Positions 21,291-32,729 of a stretch of 64,000 nt of DNA are shown here, piece by piece; the first letter of the stretch is position 1, and each line of letters begins with the position of its first letter. A program made the position numbers and the translations under genes. Location of the stretch: positions 4,238,126 through 4,302,125 of the forward strand of contig BSYO01000036.1 in assembly GCA_033239525.1 (NCBI GenBank), given 5' to 3'. Origin of the DNA: Nepenthes gracilis. Its lineage: Eukaryota > Streptophyta > Magnoliopsida > Caryophyllales > Nepenthaceae. Under the pieces are notes generated by a model. That model was not told the origin of the DNA, searched no databases, and saw only the letters and a program-made list of their open reading frames with translations.

Positions 21291-22410
21291 CAAACCCCGT
21301 TGCAAAGGAAGGTAATCCGGCTGCAAGCGTTGCCACGCCCCATTTTGAGCGGGATTGGTTGGCCATCGAGACGGCGGCGGGGTGCCGTTGGCTCTGCGCG
21401 GCCACTCCTGCGGTGGCTAGCCACCTTTTCGCCTGTTCCGTGAAAGGTTGAATGGCGTCTCCCTTCCACGGCTTGGCATTCGATCAAGCGAAGCATCCCC
21501 ATTTCCACGGGCACCACGGCCTCGGCCCCAAAGCAAAGGTTCAAGGCGTCTCCCTCGTTGGCTCTCTTCGACCCGACCATAAGGCAACTCCTCCAGAGCC
21601 CCTGCGCCTTCCAACTGTTTTTCAACCCGTGCGCAACGTGCGGTTGGTGACTGACCGCCCATAGGGTGCGCCTTGAAGCTTGATGCAAAGGTTTTAGTAG
21701 TACGCTTGAATCGGTCACCACGACCTCAGGAATCCCAAAGCGGCAAACGATGCCTTGATGGAGGAACTCCGTCGCATTTTGCTCCGTGATCTTGGCGAGA
21801 GAGACGACTTCTACCCACTTCGTAAAGTAGTCAATGCCAACGATCAAGAATTTCCTCTGTCCGGCAGCCATCGGTAGGGGTCCAAGTATGTCGAGCCCCC
21901 ATTGCACGAACGGCCATGGGGATTGGAGATAGTGCAGCCTCGGTGTGCAAAGTGCGTCATGTTGCCACGCAACTTTCTTCGAGACCCAATTCCATAGCGT
22001 CTCGTTTCATGGTCAAGAGGAACCCTTGCCGCTGACGTTGAACGCTAGGTTCTTTCCGCCGATGTGTAGGTGCACCTCCGCCGGCCCGCATGTCAGCTTC
22101 TTCCGGGCGAGGCACTTCGGGAGAGGAGTGGAGTACCTCGCCAACAGCCTCTCATTCGGGACCGTGGACCATCCTGCCGTCTTATTGATTCGCTTGGCTT
22201 CGTTGACGTCGTCTGGTAGGGTTCCCTCAGTTAAGAACCTTACGTACGATGTCATCCAGTTATCCCCTGTATTGACCCGTAGAACTTCTTTGTCTCCGGC
22301 GTCGATGCTTATTCAGACTTCTGGGCTCCCTTGCATCTTTCTGATTCGCGGCGCCCCGAGAGTCGATCACGCGTTTTTTATCCGATCTCGAGATATGCGC
22401 GTTCGTTATC
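21291..22410 (-). pseudogene. Gypsy RNase H-integrase fragment, copy 2
   Basis: Same order as 18209-19354. It keeps a better integrase core (WGLDILGPLP, VGIDYFTKWVEVVSLAK, FGIPEVVVTD) but many small deletions elsewhere, including most of the zinc region (GPAEVHLHIGGKNLAFNV) and the RNase H link. It ends at the same junction into repeat A at 22410. Confidence 0.8.
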
Positions 22411-23880
22411 CTGAGTCTTATACAGATAAGAACTGAATTTCTTGTAAATTCTCCAATTTCTGTTATTGCTTTATTCTCTCCCATTCTCGCCATCTCTCCA
22501 CTCCTGTTTTCCCTCATATCTTCTTCTCTGCCTTCGTTCCAACTTATCTCCAGGTTATGATGATGGGATCTTTGTTATCTAGTTTCCTGATCGCGTCAGA
22601 AATTCGAAATTGATAAAAAGCCGAAAAGATTGTGAGGGATGAAATCACCTGTTGGAGTAGAATCTTAATCATATGCTAAATCAACCTATTGATTTAACAT
22701 TAAAGAACATATAAATAACACAAATATCAACTCTAAACCTATCAGTAGCTTCAAGATTGTTCGGGTGGCAATGGATGGCAAGTCACAATCCTTCTCTTAC
22801 TGTTCAAGATTGCCGGCTGGGGCTGAGCGAAGGCTATGTAGATGGATGTAATACTTTAGGTCGTCATACTTTAATGTCTATTTTATGATTTAAAATTTGG
22901 AAATTAAACGTTAATAATATAAATCAACTCGTGTTCACCCTTTCTCTTAAGGATATATATATATATATCACACACACACACCAAAAAATAAGTATCAACT
23001 TACCTCTGCTTTAATAGTTTGAGTTTGCTGATTATCACATTGGGTTTTGATCACTTTCTTATATATATCATAACAGACGGAGAGTCATTTAAGTAGTAAA
23101 AAATATTAAAGAGTCACGTAATATTTATGTAAGGATCTGTCAAAAGTTAGCAAAGGTGCATGGATTACAGTGCGCCCAGCGCTAATTCTAGTAGTGTATG
23201 AGGTGTGCGGCGTTGATTTGTAGTATAAAAATTACACTGATTTGCCTGTTTCTGTAGTATTTCTATTTGTGTAATGTGATAGTATTCGTTCAATCAACTG
23301 GAAAATTATTTGAATCTGAGATTAGAAGAAATAGGAGAAGTAATTTGCTTATTTTTGGATCTTAAGGTGGCGGTTTTGCTTTTCATCATTAGTCTCTCTG
23401 CTTTAGAAGAAACATAGGACAATCCTTGAGAATTGAGATGTGCTTTCAGGACTAGTAAAACAAAAATTTCTAAAACATCTGATGAAGCATTGCAGGGTTC
23501 ATTGTGTTGTTGCCTGATAACGTTTATTGATCAGATTCCTCTCATTAATTCGTCAGTTTGCAGCAAGTCGCTAGTTCTTAGATTATGTTTGGCCATGCCT
23601 TGTTGCTAAATAGCAGCTGGGTTTTAGAAAATTGTTTGCAACATCAATGGGTTCCCGAATTGAGAAAGAATGGCGTCGGGTGTGGTGATCATTGGCGGTT
23701 CAAATCTCCACGTGTGAGGGGGAATAATAGCTTCATACGAGTCCATGATCTTGTTAGTAAATTCTTATTATACGGGAAGGCGTTGGATTCTAATTATCAA
23801 AGCTCTGTTCTCAAAGTCTAGAATTAATTTCTTCGTTTTTGTATCTTTTATTTGAACTCACAAAGAAGTAATATAATTGT
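22411..23880 (+). repeat. Repeat A copy 4 plus segment Z
   Basis: A spans 22411-23613 and Z 23614-23880. It is nearly identical to copies 2 and 3. The interleaved region starts right after Z. Confidence 0.85.
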
Positions 23881-23949
23881 TCTGGGCCCATGGGTTGTCA
23901 GACGGATTAGGAACCTTGATTCTCCAGCGTCGGCGGCTTTCGGAAGAAG

Positions 23950-24695
23950 CGGTCCGGGTCGCGACGACTTCAAGCGATTTCTTCGCCAGCTCAAGTCGAC
24001 AAATTCCCGCATCGAAATTAAGGGGGGCGCGGAGAATCTTGTGAAAGCGTAAGAGATGTTTGTGCGGAGGAGTGGAGAATGCAAAGTGCAGGTGGCGGTA
24101 CTTGGCTTCCTTGATGCACCGCTGGCTAACTTTCCGTGATCCGAGAAGATGTTGGGAAGGAGAGCGAGTTAGCTAGAGGAAGTGAGGTGGCGTCGGACTC
24201 GTCGCTCCCGTGCTATCAATTGAAGAAGGGAGTAAGAGTATGATTAGCCGTTTGAATTCTTGATTCAAAAGGAAGTAGTCGATGAAAATGCTCAAAGAGA
24301 GAGAGATCCCTTTCTCTGTGGGGTGTGAGGGCTCTTATAAAGGCACCAAAACCCCGTTGTGGGCCATCGTGCCGTGGCACCGTGGACCCGTTACGTGGAG
24401 TTGCCCTTTTTGCCGTGGCTGGCGTCGCAAGCGTTGCCGACCACGCCCATTCCTCCGGCGGATTGGTCAGGCTGCCGGAAAACGTGAAAATCTGTTCCCC
24501 GAAAGGTTGAGGTCTCCCTTCAAGGCATCGATACTTGGCATCCCATTTCCAGGCACCGGCCTCGCCCCAAAGCAAAGGTTGAAGGGCGTCTCCCTCGGTG
24601 ACGGTTCGACCAAACGGCAACTAGAGGTTTTCAAGAAGAAGCGGTTGGTGAGATGCCCGTTTCTGTTGAGGTGCGCCACCGACGTGTGTCTGGTT
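23950..24695 (+). pseudogene. sHSP gene blocks inside the mosaic
   Basis: Ordered pieces of the 13089-13547 gene: GGTCGCGAC, CGCCAGC, GCATCGA and CGCGGAG at 23957-24032, GTGGCACCG near 24372, the 26-base block at 24467-24492, then GGTGACGGTTC, TAGAGG, AAGAAGC, GAGAT and TCTGGTTAGAT up to about 24700. Foreign bases between them destroy the frame, so no protein can result. Confidence 0.75.
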
Positions 24696-24769
24696 AGATG
24701 CGGTAGTACTTTGTGAAGCGTTTGTCGGTTGGGTCCCTATGGTCACCCACCTGGCTCGAGTTGCGATGC

Positions 24770-25110
24770 CTTGATGGAGGAACTGTGGCATTTTGTTGTG
24801 ATCTTGGCGAGAGAGTGACTTCTACCCACTTCGTAAAGTAGTCAATGTCAAGTGTGTCCAGAGGGGTCCAAGTGTCGAGCCCCCATTGCACGAACGGCCA
24901 TGGGGATTGGAGATAGTGCGGCTCGGTGTGTAAGTGCGTCATGTTGCCATGGAAGACTTTCAATCGCTGAATTCCATAAGCGTCGTTTCATGGGCAAATA
25001 ACCCTTGATGGCGTTAAGAGGTTCTTTCCGCCCGATTGTGAGCCGCACGACCCAGTGCAAACGCCAATCGGCTTCTTAGGGCGAGGCACTTGGGAGAGGA
25101 GTGGAGTACC
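24770..25110 (-). pseudogene. Gypsy integrase blocks inside the mosaic
   Basis: Blocks shared with the cleaner copies at 18209-19354 and 21291-22410, for example GATGCCTTGATGGAGGAACT near 24766, TTCTACCCACTTCGTAAAGT near 24822 and the stretch 24878-24923 that equals about 21890-21935. Minus-strand reading still shows DYFTKWVEV. Many short gaps remain. Confidence 0.75.
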
Positions 25111-25837
25111 CTGTCGGACCTCTCACGGACCGTGGACCATCCTGCCGTCTTATTGTTCGAGCCGTTGCGTCGGCAGGGTTTCGATTGTGATGTCATGGAT
25201 GTAGAACTTCTTTGTCTCTGTCGATGTCGGTGCGAGTGCAGGCTCCCTTGCGTTGCTATCCGCCATATGTCCGATCTCGAATATGCTCGATCTCAAACCG
25301 AGAAAACCTTGTGGGTTCGAGGTTTCTTCCCCTTCGGCGGTTGTTACGCACGACCAGGTACACTTTAAGGGCCACATTTAACGTTGTTTACGGAGCGTTG
25401 ATCTCCATGCCCTGGCCGTATCCGTACCGGATCTGCAGGTAGACGATCCGTCACGTTTGTCCAGATGATGTATGTCTGCTGAGTGTGGTTCACCGCAATA
25501 AAGTCATCCCATGTTCCAAATTCTAGGTCGACGTTCCCCTAGAGAGAGCCCATTTAATAAGTGGTCGTCTCGGTTTTGATCGTAGTGTTACACGAATAAG
25601 AAATAAGGAAGTTCGCGACATCTTTTTGTAGTACTGCGCACGTCTTGTACGCCTCGTGTCCGTAGATGTGGCTAGGTAGAGGTAGAGGTCTTCCCCTTGT
25701 GGCGAGCTTTGTGGATAAGTCTTGAGTTTGTATCGTCACATTCTTCATTACCACTTGAAGTGCGATTTGGTGCCCTTTAGCGCCTTGAAGAAGGGCAAAT
25801 ATTTCTCCGTGACTTGGCTAGGAATGAGAAATTGCAA

Positions 25838-26065
25838 CTAGACAAGGGAACTATGGCGTTGATCTAGTTGGCTTCTAGTCTTATACAGAAATAAGAACTG
25901 AATGAGCTTCATTAAATTCTCGGAGGATTTGAAAAGTCTGTCTAATTGCGTGGTGGTTCGCGATTCTTTTCCCATTCTCGCCATCACCTCCACGTTCCGT
26001 CCGATTTTTTCGAACATTTTGTTATCTTCTTCGTGCCTTCGAACCAAAGGGCATCGTTTTATCAA
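25838..26065 (-). pseudogene. Gypsy reverse transcriptase blocks inside the mosaic
   Basis: The minus-strand frame contains NKMFEKIGRNVEV followed, after a foreign insert, by KESRTTTQLDRLF. In plant gypsy RTs the active-site Y-x-DD falls between these two segments. Here that place is occupied by bases matching repeat A (CCCATTCTCGCCATC read on the plus strand), which shows the two sequences are threaded together. Confidence 0.65.
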
Positions 26066-27079
26066 TATGTCCGTTGAGGTTGAACGAGGTGTGATGATGG
26101 GTCCATCGGATCGGGTTTATCTAGTGTCCATGAATCGCAGTAGTTCGTGCCATGTGGAAAATTCGATCTTGATAAAAAGCTATCTTTGAAAAGCCTTATT
26201 TGTGAGTCGGCACATGAAATCACCGTTTGAGTAGACTTCTTGAAAGCGTCAGAGCCTCTTTATTCTTATGGCAACCAACCTAGTGGTTCCTTGATTTATG
26301 ACATATAAAGAACATCGGAGTTAGCCCTAAGGAAGGTAATCAAATATCATCTCGGAAGGTTAAGCGGGAACCTATCAGCGAGGTCTTCGCGGAGGTCAAG
26401 GTCTTCGCTTGGGTTCAGGTGGCACCACGGGGTTGATGGCAAAGTCCGTCCCATTTCTTGGTCTCAGGACTTCTCCCACGCCCGGGGGTGGGAAATTTCA
26501 CCTTTAGGTGCGGGATGTTCAAGCGGTCGGAAAGGAGTCACTAATATGGCATTGTAGACGGATGGAAGGTCAACGCGAGGAATGCCAACTCTCGCGTCAA
26601 GGCGGGTGCGTCCCCATCGTGTAGATGGATGTAATACTTGCAGCTTTAGCCGTTTTCGTCAGTTTACTTTAATGTCTACTTTTATATGATTCATCACCAA
26701 AAACGAAATTAAAATGTTGGGAGAGAGGTTACATAAATCAACTACTAAAGCTAATGACATCACTAACCCTATCTTTGCCCTTGTAAGGTCTATATCCATT
26801 GGTGGAGACCATATGGACCATCACACACACACGAACTCTTCAAAAAAGTGCCCGCGTAAATATCGCCGAACTGCGGTACGAGTGTCCCGGGCAGCCGATT
26901 TTATTAGTTTGAGGATGTCTTTGGATTGAAGTATCACTTTCGGGATGTTACACTATCGTTCGGATCAGTCAAAAGTTACTTTCTGCGCAAAGGTGCATGA
27001 AGATTCCACTCGTGCGCCTCCTCGGCGTGATGTACGCTAATGGTTTTGGTGGTGTTTAAGAAAGGTGGGCGAGGCATTG

Positions 27080-27180
27080 AGTTTGTTAGGTGAGGGATCC
27101 GCCCGCGCCTCGGTAAAACGGTCCGAAACCGCTTGAGGCTTTCATCCGGCCTTTGGCGGATGCGGACTGATTTGCCTGTT
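27080..27180 (-). pseudogene. Gypsy gag blocks inside the mosaic
   Basis: The minus strand reads RIRQRPDESLKRF, matching the conserved gypsy gag 'I.QRP.ESLK.F..RF' signature. It sits to the right of the RT blocks, as expected for a minus-strand element running gag to integrase from right to left. Confidence 0.65.
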
Positions 27181-27699
27181 TCTGTAGCGTATAGTTTGGG
27201 AGGCCATATAGGGTGTAGCACATCAAGGCCTTTGCCCCTTATCAGAGAGAGGTGAATGCGATAGGTGATCCATTTCTTGTTCAATCAGGACGGCGGAAAA
27301 GGGCTGTGTTATTTGAATCGGAGGTTGAGGAGGCGTGGGTTTCTCCTTATGTGGTGACACCTTGACTTTCTCCTCCATCGAGGGGTCGTAGAGCCTCTCC
27401 GCGAACGGGCTCCGTGTTAATTAGACTTCACTTTGGGTGGCGCGTTTTTGGATCTTAAGGTTGCGCCCTTTGGGGCTGTCATCGTCTGCGGGATGACTTT
27501 TTTGCGTTTTCACTTCATCAGTTAGTTCTGCGGCGGCCTCTGCCTTTCTCTCCGGAGGTTAGAAGAAATATAGGACAATCTTTGAGAATTGAGATGTGTT
27601 TGCTGGTTCGGGGGAACTTCAGTGACTTCCATAAAAAATTTCGGTGTTAAAACATCTGAGGTGGGAAAGCACTTGGCAGGGTTCATTGTGTTGTTGCCG

Positions 27700-28165
27700 G
27701 TTGATAACGGTTTAGAGAATCAGATTCCGTCTCATTCGGAAGAAGGGTCCGGTCTCGTCTCTTGACTGGAGCATAAACACAAACAACAAACAAGAGGTCA
27801 AAGGGTCCTAGATTTCTTCCACCGATTATGTTTAAACGGCCAGGGGTGCCGTAAGAGATGTTTGTGCGGAGGAGTGGAGAATACGGTGAATAGCGGAAGG
27901 CTGGCTTTTGATGCAAAAATTCCGAGAAGATGTTGCGAGTTAGCTATCTCAGTGATGGGTTCCCGTGCTATCGATTAGAGAAGAAGGGAGTATTAGAGTA
28001 TGATTAGGTGTGGTGAATCTTGATTCAAAAGGAAGGCGATGAATAATGCTCAAAGAGAGAGAGACTCCAGGGTGTGAGGGCTCTTATACGCATTTCTTGT
28101 TGGACTCGCGCAAAAACGAGTCCATGATCTTGTTCGTGGTGGTAAATTGCCCTTTTTATTATAGC
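27700..28165 (-). repeat. Gypsy 5' LTR blocks mixed with A-end and Z blocks
   Basis: LTR blocks match 17620-18100 (AACAAACAAGAGGTC, AGATGTTTGTGCGGAGGAGT, GAGAAGAAGGGAGTATTAGA, GTGTGAGGGCTCTTATACGC). Between them are pieces of the end of A and of Z (TTCATTGTGTTGTTGCC, ACGAGTCCATGATCTTGTT). Z continues alone to about 28290. Confidence 0.65.
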
Positions 28166-28290
28166 GGACCACGAAGTGGGCGTTGGGTTCTAATTATCAA
28201 AGCTTTGTTCTCAGAGCCTTTCATTCTAGAATTAATTTTTCGCGTTTTTGGATCCCTTGTCTATTAGATTTTCACAAAGACCCAAACAAT

Positions 28291-29474
28291 AATATAATAA
28301 AATGTAATAATGAAATGATAAATATAATAATATCTCATATTATTTTATATGAAAAATTTATTTAAGAATGAGAAAACAATGATGAGATCATTAAAATATT
28401 CACTATTTGATAGTTTAATTATAAAAGTTTTTAATAATATAAAAATATAATATTTTATAATAAAAAATCTAAAAATTAAAAGAATATAAGAATAAATGAG
28501 AAAAAAAAAATCAATAAAACATTTTTTTAATAATAAAAAGACGTATTCAAGATCAGTGAAAATAAAATATGAGTCAAAGTCTAAGTGGACGATTGAAGCA
28601 TCAATTTTTTCCCTTTCTTCCTCATCCTCTTTTATCCTCTCTATTTCATTGCTCAAAAGAGATTTAAAATTCATGTATATTGTGCCCTAAAATCCCATAG
28701 AAGCTTTTATAGTAGTATTGGTGTTCAATTATCTATCGTGTGCATATCAAACGTTATTCTACTGGACAAACCATGCACGTGTGCCCGTTAGATGTTCATT
28801 AGGCATGGCCCTTATGTGTGTCTCTTTGGCGCTTTATTATTCATGTTGGCACATATATTAATTATGAGTCTCTTGTACACCCTTCATGTATCCATCATGT
28901 GTCACAAGAAAAGCCTCCATTTCATGCAATATTGAGTATATTAAAGGATAGTATGTTAATGGATATGAGATTTACAAGGAAAGTAACCAAAAATCTAATA
29001 AAATGCTCCAACAAAAATGATTTATCTGTGAGGCATGGTTGATTTTAATGAAGAATGTAACAGAGTTTTATCTCTTTGGCATGGTTAGGATTTATTCAAG
29101 AATCCATCTTTCATCGGCTTCTTTTATCCTTCTTCAAGTTTTCCTTCATTTCCTTTTATTTTTTTAAGGCCCTGGAAGATCATCGTTCTCATTTTTGATC
29201 GTATATAATATTCCTAGGGTTGTTTATCTACAAGTTATGCATGCTTGAAGTATGTGTTCATCTATTCTGTTCATCTTATTTTGTTGCATGTGCATAGATT
29301 AACTCTTGACTTGTAGTTTTGAAAGTTACACTTAAATTGTAGTGCTGCTTTCCTTCTCATTATGAACGATGTTGTAGATGAAATTTCTGATTATTTTTGC
29401 TTATGCAGCCATTTTCTGGTATCAAATCAGCTGCTCTGGTTGGGTGATCTAGTGCTTGTGCTCCAGTCCCATCA
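28291..29474. other. AT-rich spacer and likely 5' flank of the BAG6-like gene
   Basis: 28291-28680 is very AT-rich with no supported gene; a minus-strand frame at 28345-28674 is low-complexity. From about 28681 TGTGCCCTAAAATCCCATAG may mark the start of an unrecognised LTR. 29080-29474 looks like the leader of the BAG6-like gene, with a TTATGCAG splice-acceptor-like site at about 29401-29408 shortly before its ATG. Confidence 0.4.
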
Positions 29475-30205
29475 TTGGTGAAAATGTTTCCCAGTTATGG
29501 ATTTTCATCTTTATACCCTTATCAAAGAGGCCAAAAACTATTGAACGAGTATCTTCATCGCAGATGGGAAGCTTTCCCATCTCATATGACGGATGCAGTG
29601 AACTCTCCTCCTATGTATGAGCCTTGGCGTCACAACTATGGCCACCCTGTTCCTGTGCAGTGTCGTCCCTGGTGCGGCAGCCATCATTACCCTCCTTCCT
29701 ACTGTTTCAGTTCTCCTTATCCTCATTTTCCATCACCGCCATGTTATCACCACTGCTGTGGAGGTTATCCCGCTTACCCTGAGTCTTATGCAGTCCATCG
29801 TTCCCCATCTCCACATTATACAATGGAGCAGCCTAGGTATGAGTATGACAAGAAAGTGCCATCGGAATGTCGTTGCTGTGGATGCCCTAATCATCCATCT
29901 CGTGCAAAAGAAGGTAAGAACATCAAGATTGAAGAGCAGGAAGCAGAAACGACTGAGTTAGATAATTGTCAAGATGCTCCATGCATTGTGAAGCCAAATG
30001 TTTGGAATGGGTTGTTAAAGCATTGAACCACTGATGCAAAGTGGAGATAGTACAAGAACACAAGACCAACAAGGCGAAGGCAGAATAGTCAATTACCCAT
30101 TCCAGTTATTTGGTTGCCTTGTAATAATTCACGTGAGGATGAGGCCAGAGACAAGGAAACAAATGCTCATGGAAGACCTGTTGAAGAACCTTCCAGTTGC
30201 AGGGA
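29475..30205 (+). pseudogene. BAG6-like co-chaperone gene, N-terminal fragment
   Basis: The frame 29475-30026 (183 codons; the family start is probably the second Met, 29484, MFPSYGF) resembles the N-terminus of plant BAG family chaperone regulator 6: YPYQRGQKLLNEYLH, YEPWRHNYGHPVP, the Cys/His/Pro/Tyr-rich middle (SPPCYHHCCGGYPAYPESY), HYTMEQPRYEYDKK, then CRCCGCPNHPSRAKEG and KIEEQE. It stops after NGLLKH, but family-like sequence continues in another frame (30027-30205: WLPCNNSREDEARDKE), so a frameshift occurred. The calmodulin-binding IQ motif and BAG domain are missing because a copia LTR begins near 30209. BAG6 proteins act with Hsp70 in stress and immunity. The family call is from remembered features, without a database search. 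Confidence 0.7.
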
Positions 30206-30208
30206 AAT

Positions 30209-30308
30209 AAATAATTATTTTATTTATAAATAATTTTATCAATTATTTCATGGATGGTTACCAAAGAATATTTGGCAAAACGGTTACATGGAAATTAGAC
30301 CACAACTG
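30209..30308 (-). repeat. LTR fragment of copia element 1 family
   Basis: TTATTTATAAATAATTTTATCAATT, then GGTTACCAAAGAATATTTGGC and GTTACATGGAAATTAGACC match the LTR at 2755-2850 and 8925-9008. It ends at CACAACTG, where copia element 2 starts. The other half of this LTR appears in patches near 33900-34010. Confidence 0.7.
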
Positions 30309-31533
30309 TGTTGAGTTTGGTAACTCCGTTGTGGGTAACTCAACAAACAGGTTTTATCATTGGAAAATTTGCACGACGTCTGTGGCTAACCGGTCAATAG
30401 AAAGTTGACCCGTTGAGAGAAGAATCCGGTTAACATCCTGTTGACTGGCTGAAGAAAGCCAAAATGGCAGGTCAACAAAAGGTTCTCCGGTTGAGAAAGG
30501 AATCTGGTCAACATGTAATTGATCAGCTGAGGAAAGCGCGCGGTATGCATTTTGCTAGGTTGGGGAAAAATGATGGTTGCACCATTTTGCCTGGTTGGGT
30601 CATTTTGCCAGGTTAAGGTAAAATGACCGGTTGCCCAAGATTTGCTGGTTGCGTGGAAATGACGGGTTGTAGCAAATTTGCCGATTGGGCGGAAATGACC
30701 GATTGGAGCTAAGGTGGCCATTTGCCGGTTTGGCAAATCTTAGAGTGGGCAATTTGTTAGAGTGACAAGTCAAGAATTTACTAGTTGGTATTATCGGTAT
30801 GGAAACCATCGAGGTGCAGATAATGGCCGAGGTTGTTGAGCGCAGTAATGCCCAAAAACATGGGATGATATCTGAATTCCTTGGTCAATGCTTGGAGACA
30901 TCAAGTAACGCCCAAGGATTTCGTTGAAGAATGATGGCTGAGAATTTTGCTTTATCTACAATGTTTGTATACTAGAGTTGGCGGACTCTATCAACTGTAA
31001 GAAGGGAGAATGACAACATCCACGCAGGCAGCTTTTTAGAAGGATAACTGATTTTCAGAGTTGGTAGCTGGTTAATGGAAAATGTCAACTCCTCCTGACA
31101 AGATGACACTTAGCAGAGTTGGTAGCAAGTTGTAGAGTTAGTGACAAATTTTGTCAACACGTAACCTGCCTACTGGGTAAAGGGTCTCCGAGCGAAAACT
31201 GTATAAATATGCATGTTGGACATGCAGGAAATGGGATGCGAAGTCCATAGATGTGTGAAAGGCAGAAGAGAGTGGTGAAAAAAGAAAAACGTAGGGAGAA
31301 TTGTATTCTTACTCTTATTTTATTCTCAACTCTTCAAGAGGCCTTTGTAGTTAGGAGTTTGTGTAATCGTTTTTCATATAATGAAATTTGTTTGTAAATT
31401 AAGTGTCCCGTGATTTTTTTCTCTTATTTTAGAAGATGACTTTTCATGTAAAAAAATTGTGTTCTTTCTTTTTCTCACATTGTGTATGTTTGTGCATTCC
31501 GTCATTACTGTCCGACCGGTATTTTTTCCAACA
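30309..31533 (+). repeat. 5' LTR of copia element 2
   Basis: It begins TGTTGAGTTTGGTAACTC and is repeated from 33079. The middle is rich in CGGTTG/GGTCAAC and TTTTGCCAGGTTG motifs, partly tandem (30560-30740). A TATA box (TATAAATA at 31202) is followed by an R-like part. It ends ...TTTTTTCCAACA, followed after AG by a degenerate primer-binding site TGGTGTCAAAG at 31536. Confidence 0.75.
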
Positions 31534-32276
31534 AGTGGTGTCAAAGATAAGTTATGAACTATCAGTTGAATGACGTCATCATCGATGAATGTGCCATTAA
31601 GTGTGGAATAGTTTAATGGGCAAAATAATTTTATCCTTTGGTAGGAAAATGTGAGAAATATTTTGACTCGAAAAAAGACGGTAAAAGCTCTTCGGAGAAA
31701 AGAGAAGTCGGAGAACAAGATGGAAGAAGAGTGACAAGATAGGAGGAATTTTGCTAATTGCACGATTAAATTGTGTCTCGCGGATAACACTCTCCGGAGA
31801 TCGTTGGTTTGTCAGACCCAGCAAAGGTCTAAGAGAAACTTGAGAGTCAATACAAATCCAAATCCTTGACATCGAGGCTGCATATGAAGAAGCAATTCCA
31901 TGGCCTGTGTCTATCGGAAGGAGTGAGCTTTGAGAAGCACTTTAACGAGTTCAACCGGATAATGACGTAAATATCAACCCTTGATGAGAAGATCAAGGAG
32001 GAAAACAAAGCGTTGATATTGTTGGCGTCCTTACTGACCTTGTACGATCATATTGTCACAACGCTACTGTTCGGAAGGGACACACTCAGACTGAATGATG
32101 TCATAACTTTCCTACTTATAAATGAGTCAATGTGGTAGGAAAGCAATGAGACCTCAAGCTCTAAGCCAAATCTGCTTGTGGCGATCGGCGGTCGGGGGCA
32201 AAGAAAATCAAGAAAACGAGACGGATGCGGTAAATCAGAAAGGAGAAACAGTCGGAACAAGTTTCAAGAGATGACC

Positions 32277-32323
32277 TATTTCCTCTGTGGCAAGAAAGAC
32301 CACATAAAGCGAGACTATCCGCA
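32277..32323 (+). pseudogene. Gag zinc knuckle of copia element 2, damaged
   Basis: The frame reads YFLCGKKDHIKRDYPQ. The family pattern is C-x2-C-x4-H-x4-C; here the first and last Cys are Tyr, so zinc binding should be lost. Confidence 0.65.
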
Positions 32324-32465
32324 AAGAAAGTAGGGAGGGTAGAAGTGATCATAAGAAGAAAAAGGATCATAATGATGATCGGAAACTGTCACTTTCTATA
32401 GAGACCTTCTGGTAGTCCATGGAGGCAAAGCACAGAGCCTGCCGTGTTAGGATACGAGTTGGGCG

Positions 32466-32729
32466 ATGGACGATAAGGTCTCACATCATGTAATATCGAG
32501 TAAGTCCTACTTCATAAATTATACGCCCGTTGGCCTCAGGGTATTGAAGATGGATAACGGTGGCTCGTCTAGGGTTATTGGTATCGGAGATGTTTGCTTG
32601 AGGACAAGTAACAGGAGCAAGCTCATGCTAAAAGGTCGGCGACATGTTCCCGATTTGATATTGAATGTGATTTTAATCAGAAAGCTTGATGAAGAAAATT
32701 TCAGAATGGCGCTTGATGACAACAAGTAA
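32466..32729 (+). pseudogene. Copia protease-region fragment, element 2
   Basis: An 87-codon frame with SYFINYTPVGLRVLKMDNGG, IGIGDVCLRT and RHVPDLILNVILIRKLD matches the segment of plant copia Pol after the protease active site (SYTPG..V.MGN, G.GDVC..T, RH.PD..LNLIS..KLD). The active-site triad lies upstream in a broken frame. Confidence 0.75.

Larger units (their letters stand above)
23881..28290. other. Interleaved mosaic: sHSP-A-Z locus threaded through a gypsy element
   Basis: Short blocks of two unrelated sequences alternate, each series in its own native order. Series one, plus strand: sHSP coding blocks (for example 24451-24461 equals 13408-13418; 24467-24492 equals 13420-13445), then 3'-flank blocks (25252-25270 equals 13826-13844; 25463-25490 equals 13966-13993), then repeat A (from about 25873) and Z (to 28290). 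Series two, minus strand: a gypsy 5' LTR near 27730-28160, gag near 27080-27180, RT near 25840-26065, integrase near 24770-25100 and a 3' LTR near 23881-24350. Example at 24443-24510: gypsy CGCCCATT, sHSP CCTCCGGCGG, gypsy ATTGGT, sHSP block, gypsy GTTCCCC. Neither series is intact. An assembly-consensus artefact is the simplest explanation. Confidence 0.8.

Noticed and set aside
23585..23821. 78-codon frame across A/Z
   Set aside because: Repeated in copies 2-4 but with different frame breaks in each; no recognisable domain.
23881..28290. Novel gene cluster in the GC-rich part
   Set aside because: Every sizeable coding match traces to gypsy pol/gag or to the sHSP gene; the remaining short frames arise from mixed blocks.
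29538..29961. Overlapping frames on both strands at the BAG6-like fragment
   Set aside because: Shadows of the 29475-30026 frame, which has the family features.
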